Notes: generated by a model from the letters alone, not told the origin. A DNA stretch of 64,000 nt from Teredinibacter turnerae T7901 (GCF_000023025.1 NC_012997.1:4914392-4978391); one strand, 5' to 3'. Positions 17,067 through 25,900 are shown, counted from the stretch's first letter. Translations and numbers: made by a program.

Positions 17067-17444
17067 CTACTCAGTGCAAAAATACCGTTCAAGGTTTTCT
17101 TTAACAACTTGCCGCCCCATATTACTAACATTGCCCCGAAATCTGCTCACCAGCAACCACCCTCGCCATTTGATTGCAAGCTCCATTCGTAGCTTATCTT
17201 TGTGCTCATAAAACCGAATAGTGGTGGTCGTTCGCCCCTTTGTCAGAACATGACCACCATCAAGAATAGATGAAAATTCGTAGTCACAGAGTTTGAACAC
17301 ACGCTGACGATAACTGTTCCCGTAACTACCATAGAGAACAAAATACCTTTCGTCCTCAAGATCAAAGAACTCGATCTGCCAATTACCCATTGCGCAAAAC
17401 TGCAAGTTCTTCTTTTTTGTAGAGTTAACTATGGTCAGGAACAT
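17067..17444 (-). CDS. Cassette protein, unknown function (full-length relative of 4739-4930)
   Basis: 125 residues, soluble, basic (many Arg/Lys), with an initial STKKKNLQF strand, a QIEFFDLEDERYFVLYGSYG segment and a C-terminal WRGWLLVSRFRG motif. No signal peptide. No family recognised. A truncated relative of 63 residues lies at 4739-4930, which shows that this gene family has entered or been copied in the array at least twice. Confidence 0.65.
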   Translation of the reverse strand: MFLTIVNSTKKKNLQFCAMGNWQIEFFDLEDERYFVLYGSYGNSYRQRVFKLCDYEFSSILDGGHVLTKGRTTTTIRFYEHKDKLRMELAIKWRGWLLVSRFRGNVSNMGRQVVKENLERYFCTE

Positions 17445-17457
17445 ACTTCAATACGCA

Positions 17458-17569
17458 TAACGCCTTGCTCACCTGCACATACTGCGGAGAGCGTTTTTGT
17501 GTATATTGAGCGCAGCGAACACAAAAACGAGCGTAGCAGTATGTGTCAGCGTGCAGCAATTTGTTATGC
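17458..17569 (-). repeat. attC site
   Basis: CTTGCTCACC-type; ends CAATTTGTTATGC. Confidence 0.92.
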
Positions 17570-17571
17570 AT

Positions 17572-17952
17572 CTATTTGTAATGCGCACACACTGTGCTGG
17601 TTTTAACTCCATTTTTAACCGTAATACTATGACTAATATTGGCGACAACGACATCATTGCTTAATTGGAAATACTGATTTCTATTTAGCCATGATTTTTT
17701 ACCGTAACACATGGTGACATACTCAAGATCACATAAAACTTCAAAAGGTTCTTTGACTTCACCTATATCACAACCTTTAGTTCCGTAAGTACACAACTCT
17801 GACTTGTAAAACATTGCTTTGTGATTGAACAGATTTTGTAGCTTGCAGACTTTTTCATGCTTTTCAACTGCTCCTTTTTTACTATGTGGAAAAATGGAGT
17901 CAGATGCATACACAGATAATGGCAGCAGGAAAAATAGTACTAAATATTTCAT
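17572..17952 (-). CDS. Exported cysteine-containing cassette protein, unknown function
   Basis: 126 residues: signal peptide MKYLVLFFLLPLSVYA, then a mature domain with six cysteines (VCKL, ELCTYGTKGCD, VLCD, MCYG, TVCAHYK), which suggests up to three disulfides and a periplasmic or secreted location. Unrelated in layout to the two-cysteine family further left. Start at 17952 is the signal-peptide ATG, preceded by AGGAG. Confidence 0.7.
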   Translation of the reverse strand: MKYLVLFFLLPLSVYASDSIFPHSKKGAVEKHEKVCKLQNLFNHKAMFYKSELCTYGTKGCDIGEVKEPFEVLCDLEYVTMCYGKKSWLNRNQYFQLSNDVVVANISHSITVKNGVKTSTVCAHYK

Positions 17953-17970
17953 GCGATCTCCTAAAAAACA

Positions 17971-18083
17971 TAACGCCTGTAGCACCTGCCCGCACTGTAG
18001 AGCTTGATTTTGTGCAATAATGAGTGAAACGAATGCACAAAACCAAGCGTAGCAGTGTGGGTCTGGTGGCTGCAATTGTTATA
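17971..18083 (-). repeat. attC site
   Basis: CTGTAGCACC-type with CAATAATGAGTGAAACGAATGC centre; ends AATTGTTAT. Confidence 0.92.
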
Positions 18084-18391
18084 ACAGCTTACGCGACAAA
18101 CCCAAACTATAGCGACCAAATGACCCTGCGACATATTAAAAACTACTACTCACTGTAAATGTGCGATGAGAACACCGCGCAAAATAGCCAATTATTTTCA
18201 AAGCCCAAACGACCGCGAAAACAACAACCGGTACCAATTAGAAGCTGACTCGCTCCCCGAGAGCCCGAACCATATTAAGAACCCTACTACTTGCAGCAAG
18301 TAAAACTCTAATTTGAGCTACCAAATCCCTAACTACCCGACAACGCTTAACCACAACATAGGGCCTCAAAGTTAACGTATTCGACGCTTTA
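18084..18391 (-). other. ORF-less cassette, family A
   Basis: 308-base body with the family A blocks (ACCGGTACCAATTAG, CTCGCTCCCCGAGAGC with one change in the palindrome, TTAACCACAACATAG). Stops in every frame. Its own attC is of the CTGTAGCACC type, unlike the GTGCAGCAGC type next to other family A copies. Confidence 0.72.
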
Positions 18392-18508
18392 TAACGCCGC
18401 GCTCACCTGCACATACTGCGAAGAGCGTTTTTGTGTAAAAATGGAGCGCAGCGACAGACACAAAAACGAGCGTAGCAGTATGTGTCAGCGTGCAGCGCCT
18501 TGTTAGCT
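18392..18508 (-). repeat. attC site
   Basis: CGCTCACCTG-type, ends GCGCCTTGTTAGC. Confidence 0.92.
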
Positions 18509-18943
18509 TTGGGCATACTCTGCAGCCCTAGACCTTTTTAATAAAAATGATAGTGACTCCATAGCAGATTTACTAGGCTCTACGTATTTCTTAAATTCTG
18601 GAAGAAATAAGTTACACTCAAGCACATGCGCAAAGCTCAATATTCTCTTTAAGTCGCCTTGTCTATACCCGCGACCATCAATCCTAGCCCGAACGCACTG
18701 AACAACACCTCTTTCATTGACTTCGATAGATAGATCATTCGCACCGTAATATTCCCAGAATGTCTCGTTTTCCGTGCCGAATGTTGAATTGGCCAACTTT
18801 AGAGGGCTAACACCTTTATGGTGATCGGCCCATATTTTTTCAGAGTCAAAATATCCTTCCTCTGAAAATAGCTCCCCGACCTGCTCTTCTCTATTTCCAA
18901 ATCCAGATGGGACAAAAAATATTACTGTTTGGTATAAAGCCAT
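18503..18943 (-). CDS. Cytoplasmic cassette protein, unknown function
   Basis: 146 residues, no signal peptide or membrane segment. Starts MALYQTVIFFVPSGFGNREE; contains a repeated acidic/aromatic pattern (EEGYFDSEKIWADHH, NETFWEYYGANDLSIEV) and a predicted helical C-terminus. It resembles immunity-like or SMI1-like small proteins only in size and acidity; no family can be named. The stop overlaps the attC core. Confidence 0.62.
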   Translation of the reverse strand: MALYQTVIFFVPSGFGNREEQVGELFSEEGYFDSEKIWADHHKGVSPLKLANSTFGTENETFWEYYGANDLSIEVNERGVVQCVRARIDGRGYRQGDLKRILSFAHVLECNLFLPEFKKYVEPSKSAMESLSFLLKRSRAAEYAQS

Positions 18944-18952
18944 AATTGAAGC

Positions 18953-19063
18953 TAACGCCTGGGTAACCTGTGCTGCATGCGGAGTGTAGTTTTGGGGTAA
19001 AGTGGCGAAGCCGCCCCAAAACGAAGCGTAGCATGCGGCATCAGGTTGACCCACTTGTTAGAA
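18953..19063 (-). repeat. attC site
   Basis: TAACGCCTGGGTAACCTG type, centre AGTGGCGAAGCCGCC; ends CCACTTGTTAG. Confidence 0.9.
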
Positions 19064-19066
19064 TTT

Positions 19067-19366
19067 TTACCCATTTCTATGCTCCACTACCTTTAGTGGC
19101 ACAAGGCTACCAAGAAAAACCATTGCAACAACAGGCAATACTACTAGCGATACGCATGCAGCAATAAAACCAAAATTACCAAATACTGGCACGAAGGAGA
19201 AAAAGCCCACAAAGCCTGACAAAATGGTAATTACTAAAGTATAAGCTCCACCAACAGAATATAGTGCACCACACCTTTTACACTGCTTGCAATCCCTATC
19301 ACAAGAAGCTGCCAGCTTATTGACTAAAGATATAACTTTTCTTTTACACGTAGGGCATCTAAACAT
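19067..19366 (-). CDS. Zinc-ribbon membrane protein, unknown function
   Basis: 99 residues. N-terminal cysteines CPTC and CKQCKRCG can form a zinc ribbon; two transmembrane segments follow (~residues 42-62 and 65-88). The combination is seen in many small bacterial proteins of unknown role. Probably an inner-membrane protein with the ribbon in the cytoplasm. Confidence 0.68.
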   Translation of the reverse strand: MFRCPTCKRKVISLVNKLAASCDRDCKQCKRCGALYSVGGAYTLVITILSGFVGFFSFVPVFGNFGFIAACVSLVVLPVVAMVFLGSLVPLKVVEHRNG

Positions 19367-19387
19367 TCGATAAAGCTAAATTAATTC

Positions 19388-19500
19388 TAACGCCTACAGC
19401 ACCTTCCCGCGCTGTGGAGCTTGGTTTCGTGCAATAATGAGCGCAGCGAATGCACAAAACCAAGCGTAGCAGTGTGGGTCTGGTGGCTGTAATTGTTATA
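19388..19500 (-). repeat. attC site
   Basis: CTACAGCACC-type with CAATAATGAGCGCAGCGAATGC centre; ends AATTGTTATA. Confidence 0.92.
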
Positions 19501-19806
19501 AAAGCTTACGCGACAAGCCCAAATTATTGGGACCAAACGACCCTGCGACATATTAAAACTACTACTCACTTTAAATGTGCGATGAGAACACCGCGAAAAA
19601 TTCCCAATTATTTTCAAAGTCCAACCGAATACGAAAAGAACGACCGGTACCAAATATGAGCTGACTCGCTCTCCGAGAGCAAGAACCACATTAAGAACCC
19701 TACAACTTGCAGCAAGTAAAGCTCTAATTTGATCCACCAAATCCATAACTACCCAACAGCGATTAACCAAAACATAGCACTTCAAAGTTAACGTTTCCGA
19801 CGCTTT
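19501..19806 (-). other. ORF-less cassette, family A, copy with an open frame
   Basis: 306-base body. Unlike the other copies, a minus-strand frame stays open from an ATG near 19750 ([15 protein letters not shown]) through the body for ~85 codons and on into the attC. It depends on base changes unique to this copy: an ATG where others have no start, and TAT where others have a TAA stop. It is therefore either a chance opening or a relic of an ancestral gene. The family A palindrome CTCTCCGAGAG is intact. Confidence 0.65.
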
Positions 19807-19900
19807 ATAACGCCCAGCACAGGGGCCGTAATGTAGGCGCGAAGCGCCGAAATGGAGGTCCAAGCCGCGCAGCGGCTGAGCCTGATGCTGATTGTTATGC
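19807..19900 (-). repeat. attC site
   Basis: CCAGCACAGG-type, near-identical to 12253, 28893, 29356 and 29819. Confidence 0.92.
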
Positions 19901-20271
19901 ATTGCCCTGCTGAACACAACCAACCCCAACGAAACTACTTAAGAGCCTGCAAAATGACAGTGCCCATTTTAAACCTACTTACCAAAAATACGCCGACATT
20001 CCCGACGATTAAGCACCTCAAACAAAGGCACATACTGCATACCTAGCACACAACCAGGTGAAATAAAGTTGCCCTAACCACCTAGAAATTTTACTACGAA
20101 CTAATACAACTTTATTTGACCGATTGATTAGTACAAACTCTAACGAAGCTGCTCCACTAACAACGCGACCGAAGGTAGCGTTGCTTAACACTAAACATTT
20201 GCGTACCACCGGTTGTGAAGCTTTCTCAAATACCAACTAGCCAGAGTTTCATTTAAAGGCTCAGCGACGCA
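19901..20271 (-). other. ORF-less cassette, family B
   Basis: 371-base body. Holds the inverted repeat AATAAAGTTG / CAACTTTATT around a ~36-base spacer, and the second pair CGAAGGT / ACCACCGG region. No conserved reading frame. Sits directly left of the DUF3626 cassette. Confidence 0.72.
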
Positions 20272-20382
20272 TAACGCCGCTATTTGCGGAAGCGTTTGTG
20301 GAGCCTTGTTGCGGGGTAAAGTGGCGGAGCCACCCCGCAACAAGGCGTAGCAAATGTTTTCCGCAAGATAGCCTTGTTATAC
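20272..20382 (-). repeat. attC site
   Basis: TAACGCCGCTATTTGCGG type, centre AGTGGCGGAGCCACC; ends AGCCTTGTTATAC. Confidence 0.9.
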
Positions 20383-21246
20383 AACACGATTCAAGTCACC
20401 AAATCTAGCTAAATAATGCCAAACTTTCTTGAGATCTTGCCGATCATATGTCCCTTGGCTTACGGCCATACCAATGAGCTTGGGATTAACATGACCTTTT
20501 ACCACTATCAGTTTCGCTAGATCAACGTATTCTGCGCCCCTATAATCCGCATGGAATTCAAATTCCTCTATTGAAAGGTTAAACCCTTTGTGCCAGCGGA
20601 TATCGCATTTGATTTTTTCGGCAAATTTTTCAATTTCAGTGCCCTTGTAAATAGGATCTACCACAAGAGCTTCAACATCATTTTCAACTGAAATCGGACC
20701 ATGAATGTGTGCTTCAACGTAGTTGTCCAGCAAATCTAATGTATCCGAATCAGCCATTTCGATTAAGTTCTTTACGCGATCGGCCATTCCGTAATCCAAC
20801 GGACCAACCCAGCTTTCCGGATAGCAGAATGTCGTTCTCTCCAATAAATGTCTTCTCAGCTTAAAGTGGGACGAGCCAAATCTAGGCGCCCCCCCTGACT
20901 GGCTAAGTCGGTGGTTCAGCGCGCCGTATTTGGGGCGTTCAGAGACATGGCAGCTGTCATATAGCCCCTTAAAAGCTTTACTTTCCCACTTCCACCGGTC
21001 ACCGCCAGGAAATGCTGTCAATCCACCGTTGCTAGTACCCGTTTCGAACTGTGATCGCAGTAGGCCGTCATTGGCGATAGCTTCAAGAACAAGAAACCCG
21101 CCGCTTGTGATTTGGTCTGGATGAAAGTTAATTGTAACTTCTAGCTTGGCGTAATCCTCAAGTTTGCTACCTAATGCCCTGAAATTTTCCAGTACTTTAC
21201 ACTGTGTGGCGCTTAGAAACGTTTCCATAAGTTCAAGTTGCAGCAT
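20377..21246 (-). CDS. DUF3626 family protein
   Basis: About 290 residues, the largest cassette gene here. It shows the hallmarks of DUF3626: INFHPDQ, RSQFETGTSNGGLTAFPGG, a KYGALN segment and RFGSSHFKLRR. The conserved His/Asp and Gly-rich stretches suggest an enzyme, but the biochemical role is not known. No signal peptide, so cytoplasmic. The start is uncertain: ATG at 21246 (MLQLEL) or ATG at 21273 (MPASHS), the latter being formed by the attC core. The stop overlaps the attC at its left end. Confidence 0.82.
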   Translation of the reverse strand: MLQLELMETFLSATQCKVLENFRALGSKLEDYAKLEVTINFHPDQITSGGFLVLEAIANDGLLRSQFETGTSNGGLTAFPGGDRWKWESKAFKGLYDSCHVSERPKYGALNHRLSQSGGAPRFGSSHFKLRRHLLERTTFCYPESWVGPLDYGMADRVKNLIEMADSDTLDLLDNYVEAHIHGPISVENDVEALVVDPIYKGTEIEKFAEKIKCDIRWHKGFNLSIEEFEFHADYRGAEYVDLAKLIVVKGHVNPKLIGMAVSQGTYDRQDLKKVWHYLARFGDLNRVV

Positions 21247-21272
21247 CTGGTTCAAGGAGTGTGAAGCAGGCA

Positions 21273-21383
21273 TAACGCCGCTAGAACCTGCACTGCTTGC
21301 GTAGCGGGTTTTTGGTGGATTATGGCGAAGCCACACCAAAAAGAAGCGTAGCTTGCAGTGTCAGGTTGCTAGCTTGGTTATGT
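21273..21383 (-). repeat. attC site
   Basis: Near-identical to the site at 10924 (TAACGCCGCTAGAACCTGC); ends AGCTTGGTTATGT. Confidence 0.92.
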
Positions 21384-21854
21384 GTTTGACTCGAACAAAG
21401 CATCCAGATAAGACCTGTACTCCAACAACCCCTTGTAACCACGTTCTTCTGTTTTATACTCTGGTGATTGAACGCATATTTTTATAGCTTGAAAATACCA
21501 CGACTCAACACACCAAGTTTCTCCATCTTCCATTCCAACCCTTTCCCCATACTTGAAAGATAGTCCCAATTTTAATTTATTCCGAAGTTCTTCGTATGTT
21601 TCAGTTGATAATTTGACAACGTAGCTATTTTTAAGCTTTTCATTAGCATTGCCCGAAAGTACGTACTCCGCCTTCACCAACTCCTTTGGCGTAGTATACG
21701 AGCGAATATAATATTCTGTGGTACCGTCAAATGATGGCTGAATAGACAGTACCATTTCTTGAGGCATGAAGAACTCTCGTTTTCTATCATACGTCTCACT
21801 ACGGGCTCCCACGCACAAAAGCAACAGGCATACACAAAAAACGAGTTTATTCAT
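21378..21854 (-). CDS. Exported cassette protein, unknown function
   Basis: 158 residues with a signal peptide (MNKLVFCVCLLLLCVGARS). The mature part is charged, with strand-like stretches (MVLSIQPSFDGTTEYYIRSY, NSYVVKLSTETYEELRNKL) and two cysteines (TWCVES, KICVQS) about ten residues apart. Predicted periplasmic. No family recognised. Start at 21854 opens the signal peptide. Confidence 0.68.
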   Translation of the reverse strand: MNKLVFCVCLLLLCVGARSETYDRKREFFMPQEMVLSIQPSFDGTTEYYIRSYTTPKELVKAEYVLSGNANEKLKNSYVVKLSTETYEELRNKLKLGLSFKYGERVGMEDGETWCVESWYFQAIKICVQSPEYKTEERGYKGLLEYRSYLDALFESNT

Positions 21855-21880
21855 ATTGTACTTAGCTCTAGTTGGACACA

Positions 21881-21988
21881 TAACGCCGCTATAAGCAGCC
21901 GTAATGGAGGTGATTGTTTTGCGCTAGCGTAGCGACCAGCGCAAAATCAAGCACCGGAATGGAGGTCTGCTTGATAGCTTGGTTATAC
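21881..21988 (-). repeat. attC site
   Basis: TAACGCCGCTATAAGCAGCC type, centre GCGCTAGCGTAGCGACCAGC; ends AGCTTGGTTATAC. Confidence 0.9.
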
Positions 21989-21990
21989 GT

Positions 21991-22527
21991 CTACTCCACT
22001 ATTGAAAGATTCCACGCATTTAGCGCTGAACCAAATAATTCTTTGTTTGGGGAAACTACTTGATACTCTAGTAACCACAGTAACCACCCTTCCAGCAGAA
22101 CCTGAAAAGACCCGTAGTATATACTTGTATTACCCTCGAGTTTTAGCTCGATAAAGTGCTCTCGGGCCTTATACCCGTTCTTACTCTTTGTTTTAGCGCT
22201 CGACTTAATATCTAGAACAGAAGACGAACGTTTAAATTGCCCTTCAACCAAGCTCTCACCAGATAGCCAGCCGGATTTAAAACTGCTTTCCATTGAGATT
22301 GGATATTTAGATATCTTTACTCGCAGGTAGTCAATATTTGACCTAAAAAAGCTTAGTAATTCTTCGGACTTATAGTACTTTGTTGAATTGTCACCCGCCC
22401 TCCTTTCAGGGAATTCCAGATACTCCTTTGGTACGTCAAATTTCCATTTAATCTCACCGATCTGAAAAGTTTCAGCTTTCACCGGTAGAGAAAATGCCAG
22501 CAATACAATAACTAGAATATTTTTCAT
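21991..22527 (-). CDS. Exported cassette protein, unknown function
   Basis: 178 residues with a signal peptide (MKNILVIVLLAFSLPVKA) and no cysteines in the mature part. Mature sequence begins ETFQIGEIKWKFDVPKEY and ends with aromatic-rich GWLLWLLEYQVVSPN; an alternating hydrophobic pattern suggests a beta-rich periplasmic domain. No family recognised. Immediately upstream lies the attC in which the second IS1182-like element is inserted. Confidence 0.68.
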   Translation of the reverse strand: MKNILVIVLLAFSLPVKAETFQIGEIKWKFDVPKEYLEFPERRAGDNSTKYYKSEELLSFFRSNIDYLRVKISKYPISMESSFKSGWLSGESLVEGQFKRSSSVLDIKSSAKTKSKNGYKAREHFIELKLEGNTSIYYGSFQVLLEGWLLWLLEYQVVSPNKELFGSALNAWNLSIVE

Positions 22528-22548
22528 TTCTATTTTACGTATAACGAG

Positions 22549-24259
22549 ACTGTCGAATAACGCCGAGATACCTATACCCAGCGGATAATTTCAGGCACCC
22601 GTTTTTATAAGGCTGTTTAAAAATATCAGCCACGACGTTATTTACATCTATTTTTAAAAAATAGTTACCCTTCATCGGGCATAGCTCCCATATTTCTGTA
22701 TTTTTACCAAGTTATGTACCGCACAGAATAAATACCATTGTCCAGACACCTTTTTAAGGCTCCTCAAGCTAAACCAACGCAACCCCATTATGTGTTTCAT
22801 ATGCGCAAATACGGGTTCGACAATACCAATGCGATCCGAGTAGATGGCCCTGCCTTCGGGACTGTCCATTTTGCGTTTCATTCGATCAATGGCGCGGCTG
22901 TTGTTTTTAGGGGTGTCTTTGCGGATGCTCACCTGTCTGCCGCGGTCTTTGACCCCATTACGTAAACAGTGTGCTTGTATCGAGCAGTTTTTACAGTCGT
23001 TGAGGTAACCTTCAAAGCGAATGTATTCGACGCCTTTGTTTTGATATCCAGAGGAGCAAAGCCAGAGTTCTTTTCCCTCTGGACACCAACAGCGTTGTGC
23101 TTGCGAGTCATAGTCGAAGTCACTCGATTGAAAGTATTTCTGTTTTCTTACCTTCGGCTTTTTATCTTGGTGATCCACAAACCTCGCATCGCGTTTACGA
23201 TAGAGGGTATCCGCAATATAGGCATTGACGCCTTTCTCTGCGCAATAGTCTAAATTCGCCCCGCTATGAAACCCAGCATCTGCCAGCAGTTGACAGCCAT
23301 CTAGCCTGTCGGATGCTAGGAGTTTATCAATCATGGGCTTGAGTGTGGATTGTTCGCTATCACCAGTTACATCAGCATTGACAATGACCTGGTTCAGTTT
23401 ATCGGTTGCGGCCAAACCGACGTACCCTTGTAACGCACCACCGTTACCGGACATCATATTGGCGCTATCAGGATCGGTGAGGTTGGTCTTACGAACTTTT
23501 CCGTTGTGCCCCCGTTTATCCACCATGTCATTGAGGGCCGATTTTAGCTTTTTATTGATGCGCTTGAGTTTTGCTATCTGTTTTTCTTCTTTTTCACGCA
23601 CCGGTGTGTTCACCACGCCCTGAGCGTCTTCTTGACGATGCCGTGCCATCACTCGCCTTACTGCACGTTGAATTTTTTGATGTTTCTTCGTGAAGTCGGT
23701 CTTAGTTCCCGACCATTCCTTCGAGGCGTTTGAGGGAATTTTGCAGCCATCCAATGCCAGAGTGTCGCCACCAATCAGCCCCAGGTAATCACACTGCAAC
23801 ACGATTTCTATAAATATGCCTTCAAGGCGCTGTGGATTCTTTGAAACAAACGCTGCAATAGTGGAATGATCCGGGGTTAGAAAACCAGAGAGTGCCATGA
23901 ACACCGTGTTGTATCGGCACAAATGTTCGATTTTACGGCTGCTGGTAATGCCGCGATGATACGCAGAAAGTATGATCTTGAGGAGAGTGCCCGGGCTGTA
24001 TGCCGATGCGCCACCCGCATCGTTGTTAAAATCGCTTTCAAACGAGGAGAGATCTAACACATGATCGACAATCAAGCAGACTGTCGCCTCAAAGCTGCCC
24101 TCTGTTATTTGTTCCTCGGGAATAACAGCGACAAATTCCCCCTGTTTATCATTACCTTGTTTGTAATGCGCCATACCAGACTCCGTTAAGCGGCGGTAGA
24201 GTCTATTTTAACTCTTTAGAAGCTTCCGTTCTGCAGGTTTTTGATGGTTTTTTGAGTTT
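22549..24259 (-). mobile_element. IS1182-family element, copy 2
   Basis: Same organisation and ends as the copy at 4954-6680 (CTGTCGAATAAC; right end CGACAGCTT). AACG occurs on both sides, compatible with a 4-bp target duplication within the attC core. Confidence 0.87.
22672..24174 (-). CDS. IS1182-family DDE transposase
   Basis: A 500-residue transposase closely related to the one at 5086-6585, with the same DDE residues (LALDGCKI, LLADAGFHSG, GIVEPVFAHMK) and zinc-binding-type cysteine cluster (RCWC, CKNC). Differences are scattered across the protein, for example AEGVV versus AQGVV and AMQAQC versus SIQAHC. No disruption; probably functional. It has no role in the cassettes other than interrupting an attC. 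Confidence 0.92.
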   Translation of the reverse strand: MAHYKQGNDKQGEFVAVIPEEQITEGSFEATVCLIVDHVLDLSSFESDFNNDAGGASAYSPGTLLKIILSAYHRGITSSRKIEHLCRYNTVFMALSGFLTPDHSTIAAFVSKNPQRLEGIFIEIVLQCDYLGLIGGDTLALDGCKIPSNASKEWSGTKTDFTKKHQKIQRAVRRVMARHRQEDAQGVVNTPVREKEEKQIAKLKRINKKLKSALNDMVDKRGHNGKVRKTNLTDPDSANMMSGNGGALQGYVGLAATDKLNQVIVNADVTGDSEQSTLKPMIDKLLASDRLDGCQLLADAGFHSGANLDYCAEKGVNAYIADTLYRKRDARFVDHQDKKPKVRKQKYFQSSDFDYDSQAQRCWCPEGKELWLCSSGYQNKGVEYIRFEGYLNDCKNCSIQAHCLRNGVKDRGRQVSIRKDTPKNNSRAIDRMKRKMDSPEGRAIYSDRIGIVEPVFAHMKHIMGLRWFSLRSLKKVSGQWYLFCAVHNLVKIQKYGSYAR

Positions 24260-24365
24260 TTCGACAGCTTCAACGCCCAGCACAGGGGCCGCAATGTAGG
24301 CGCGAAGCGCCGAAATGGAGGTCCAAGCCGCACAGCGGCTGAGCCTGATGCTGATTGTTATGCGC

Positions 24366-24752
24366 CTACCATATTTCAATTGTTGGGTTGAATTCACCAG
24401 CCTTACCTGAATGCGATGTTTTCATATTTATTTTTGATGGCACAAAGCTATTCCCCTTATATTCAGGGTTAACTTGTAAGTTGTCTATTAGCCCCTCTTG
24501 AACAAACCGTATAAAAGTGCCAGTAATTTTATCCTTTATTTCTGGAATTCCGGCTGGAACATAAACGATATTCTGGGGGACATCCTCTCCGCCGAACTCG
24601 GCCGGAAAAAGAAGTACTTTGAAGAGTTTTCCTTCCTGAGCTAACTGAACGGCTTTCTCTCGAGAATCCACGCTTGAAAAATCATGTGGTGAGTCTGCAT
24701 TTGCACTACCCATTCCTATTACCCCAAGTATTGCCAATAATAATTTTTTCAT
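24366..24752 (-). CDS. Exported cassette protein, unknown function
   Basis: 128 residues with a signal peptide (MKKLLLAILGVIGMGSANA). The mature part begins DSPHDFSSVDSREKAVQLAQEG, followed by a strand LFKVLLFPAEFGGEDVP and a region AGIPEIKDKITGTFIRFVQEG. No cysteines. Predicted periplasmic. No family recognised. Right next to the IS1182-interrupted attC. Confidence 0.68.
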   Translation of the reverse strand: MKKLLLAILGVIGMGSANADSPHDFSSVDSREKAVQLAQEGKLFKVLLFPAEFGGEDVPQNIVYVPAGIPEIKDKITGTFIRFVQEGLIDNLQVNPEYKGNSFVPSKINMKTSHSGKAGEFNPTIEIW

Positions 24753-24772
24753 TAGTACTCCATTTGCTTGCA

Positions 24773-24910
24773 TAACGCCGCGTTAAACGGCAGACAAAGT
24801 TGTGATGCTTTTGTGCGAAAATTTGCGAAGCAAATGCACAAAAGCAGCGCAGCTTTGGCTGTCCAGTGCAGGGCCGAAGGCCCGAAACGAGTTTGAACGC
24901 TTTGTTACGT
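24773..24910 (-). repeat. attC site (long type)
   Basis: Twin of 14202 (TAACGCCGCGTTAAACGG, GGGCCGAAGGCCC); ends GCTTTGTTACG. Confidence 0.9.
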
Positions 24911-24912
24911 GT

Positions 24913-25335
24913 TTAATCATGAAAGTGTTCTAAACCCACTGCCTTGATATAAGGAATCAGTTTTTCTACAGCACCATTATTTTTATGCCAGATAATATAT
25001 GTGTAATCCCATTCTTCGCTTATTACACAATCCAGGCCTGGAAATACTAGTTTCAGAAACTCTGAAGATTCCTTATTCATACTATCTTTGTATGTAGAAA
25101 GTACAGTTTCTATATTAGTAATTCCTGTAAGGGTTTCTTTTTCACAGTCCGCAGACTCAATACAAAAATTGCCCGCTAGATTTTTTAATAGAATATTAAA
25201 GCGGCCCCATTCCTCTTCCGTCACTTCATCTAGCTTATGATAGTTCTCTTTTCCTAGCCATCCATCCCAAAGAGATACATATTCTTTAGAGTAGTCTGGT
25301 TTTACCTGCCAATCTTCAAAGTATTTTTGATACAT
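24913..25335 (-). CDS. Cytoplasmic cassette protein, unknown function
   Basis: 140 residues, acidic, no signal peptide or membrane segment. Starts MYQKYFEDWQVKPDY and contains several Trp (SLWDGWLG, EEWGRFN, EEWDYTYIIWHK). Four cysteines but no CxxC. No family recognised; the acidic, aromatic composition is compatible with an immunity-like protein, which is only a guess. Confidence 0.62.
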   Translation of the reverse strand: MYQKYFEDWQVKPDYSKEYVSLWDGWLGKENYHKLDEVTEEEWGRFNILLKNLAGNFCIESADCEKETLTGITNIETVLSTYKDSMNKESSEFLKLVFPGLDCVISEEWDYTYIIWHKNNGAVEKLIPYIKAVGLEHFHD

Positions 25336-25352
25336 AGTTTCTCAATTACACG

Positions 25353-25468
25353 TAACGCCTTGCTCAGCTGCACATACTGCGGAGAGCGCTTTTGTGTAAA
25401 ATTGAGCGCCAGCGAAATACACAAAAACGAGCGCAGCAGTATGTGTCTGCTGGAGCAATTTGTTATGA
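25353..25468 (-). repeat. attC site
   Basis: CTTGCTCAGC-type; ends CAATTTGTTATGA. The TAA stop of the gene to its right is formed by this core. Confidence 0.92.
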
Positions 25469-25720
25469 GTTTTTGTCTTCATTACCGCGCTTGCCCGTGT
25501 AACTACGCCAACTAAACGCTGCGGACTTCACTGTACCCCTAGCTTTAGTTAATGAATACTTAGCTGGAATCTTGGGCTTAGACCAACTAAACAAAGCTGT
25601 AAGTAAGTAAAACAACAGAATTAACAACCAAACAACAGCCTCTACCAAGTAGAATGCTATTGGAAGTACGATTTCAAGTGTTGGCGCAACTAAAAATATA
25701 AGGATTTCTATAAACCCCAT
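25463..25720 (-). CDS. Small membrane protein, MGFIEIL family, copy 1
   Basis: 85 residues with two transmembrane stretches that almost merge (IEILIFLVAPTLEIVLPIAF and VVWLLILLFYLLTALF) and a basic C-terminal tail (KARGTVKSAAFSWRSY). Three versions of this cassette exist: here, at 27676-27933 and a broken one at 31311-31568. The frame is open further upstream of the ATG (FAFIEDIVGLFVGLI) but lacks an ATG, so a non-ATG start ~50 bases upstream is possible. Function unknown. Confidence 0.68.
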   Translation of the reverse strand: MGFIEILIFLVAPTLEIVLPIAFYLVEAVVWLLILLFYLLTALFSWSKPKIPAKYSLTKARGTVKSAAFSWRSYTGKRGNEDKNS

Positions 25721-25786
25721 AATAAGGCCAACGAATAACCCTACAATATCCTCAATGAAAGCGAAGTGCTCCTTTGCTGATACTCA

Positions 25787-25900
25787 TAACGCCTACAGCA
25801 CCTGCCCGCACAGCGGAGCTTGGTTTTGTGCAATAATAAGCGCAGCGAATGCACAAAAACAAGCGTAGCAGTGTGGGTCTGGTGGCTGTAATTGTTATAA
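25787..25900 (-). repeat. attC site
   Basis: CTACAGCACC-type; ends AATTGTTATA. Confidence 0.92.

Larger units (their letters stand above)
22542..24363 (-). repeat. attC site interrupted by IS1182-like element
   Basis: TATAACG left of the element, CAACGCCCAGCACAGG and GATTGTTATGC right of it. Without the element this is a CCAGCACAGG-type attC; the insertion point is at the recombination core itself. Confidence 0.82.

Noticed and set aside
19387-19929. 180-codon minus-strand frame across two attC sites and a family A body
   Set aside because: It reads through two recombination sites and is closed in all sibling copies; only the middle part was kept as a note.
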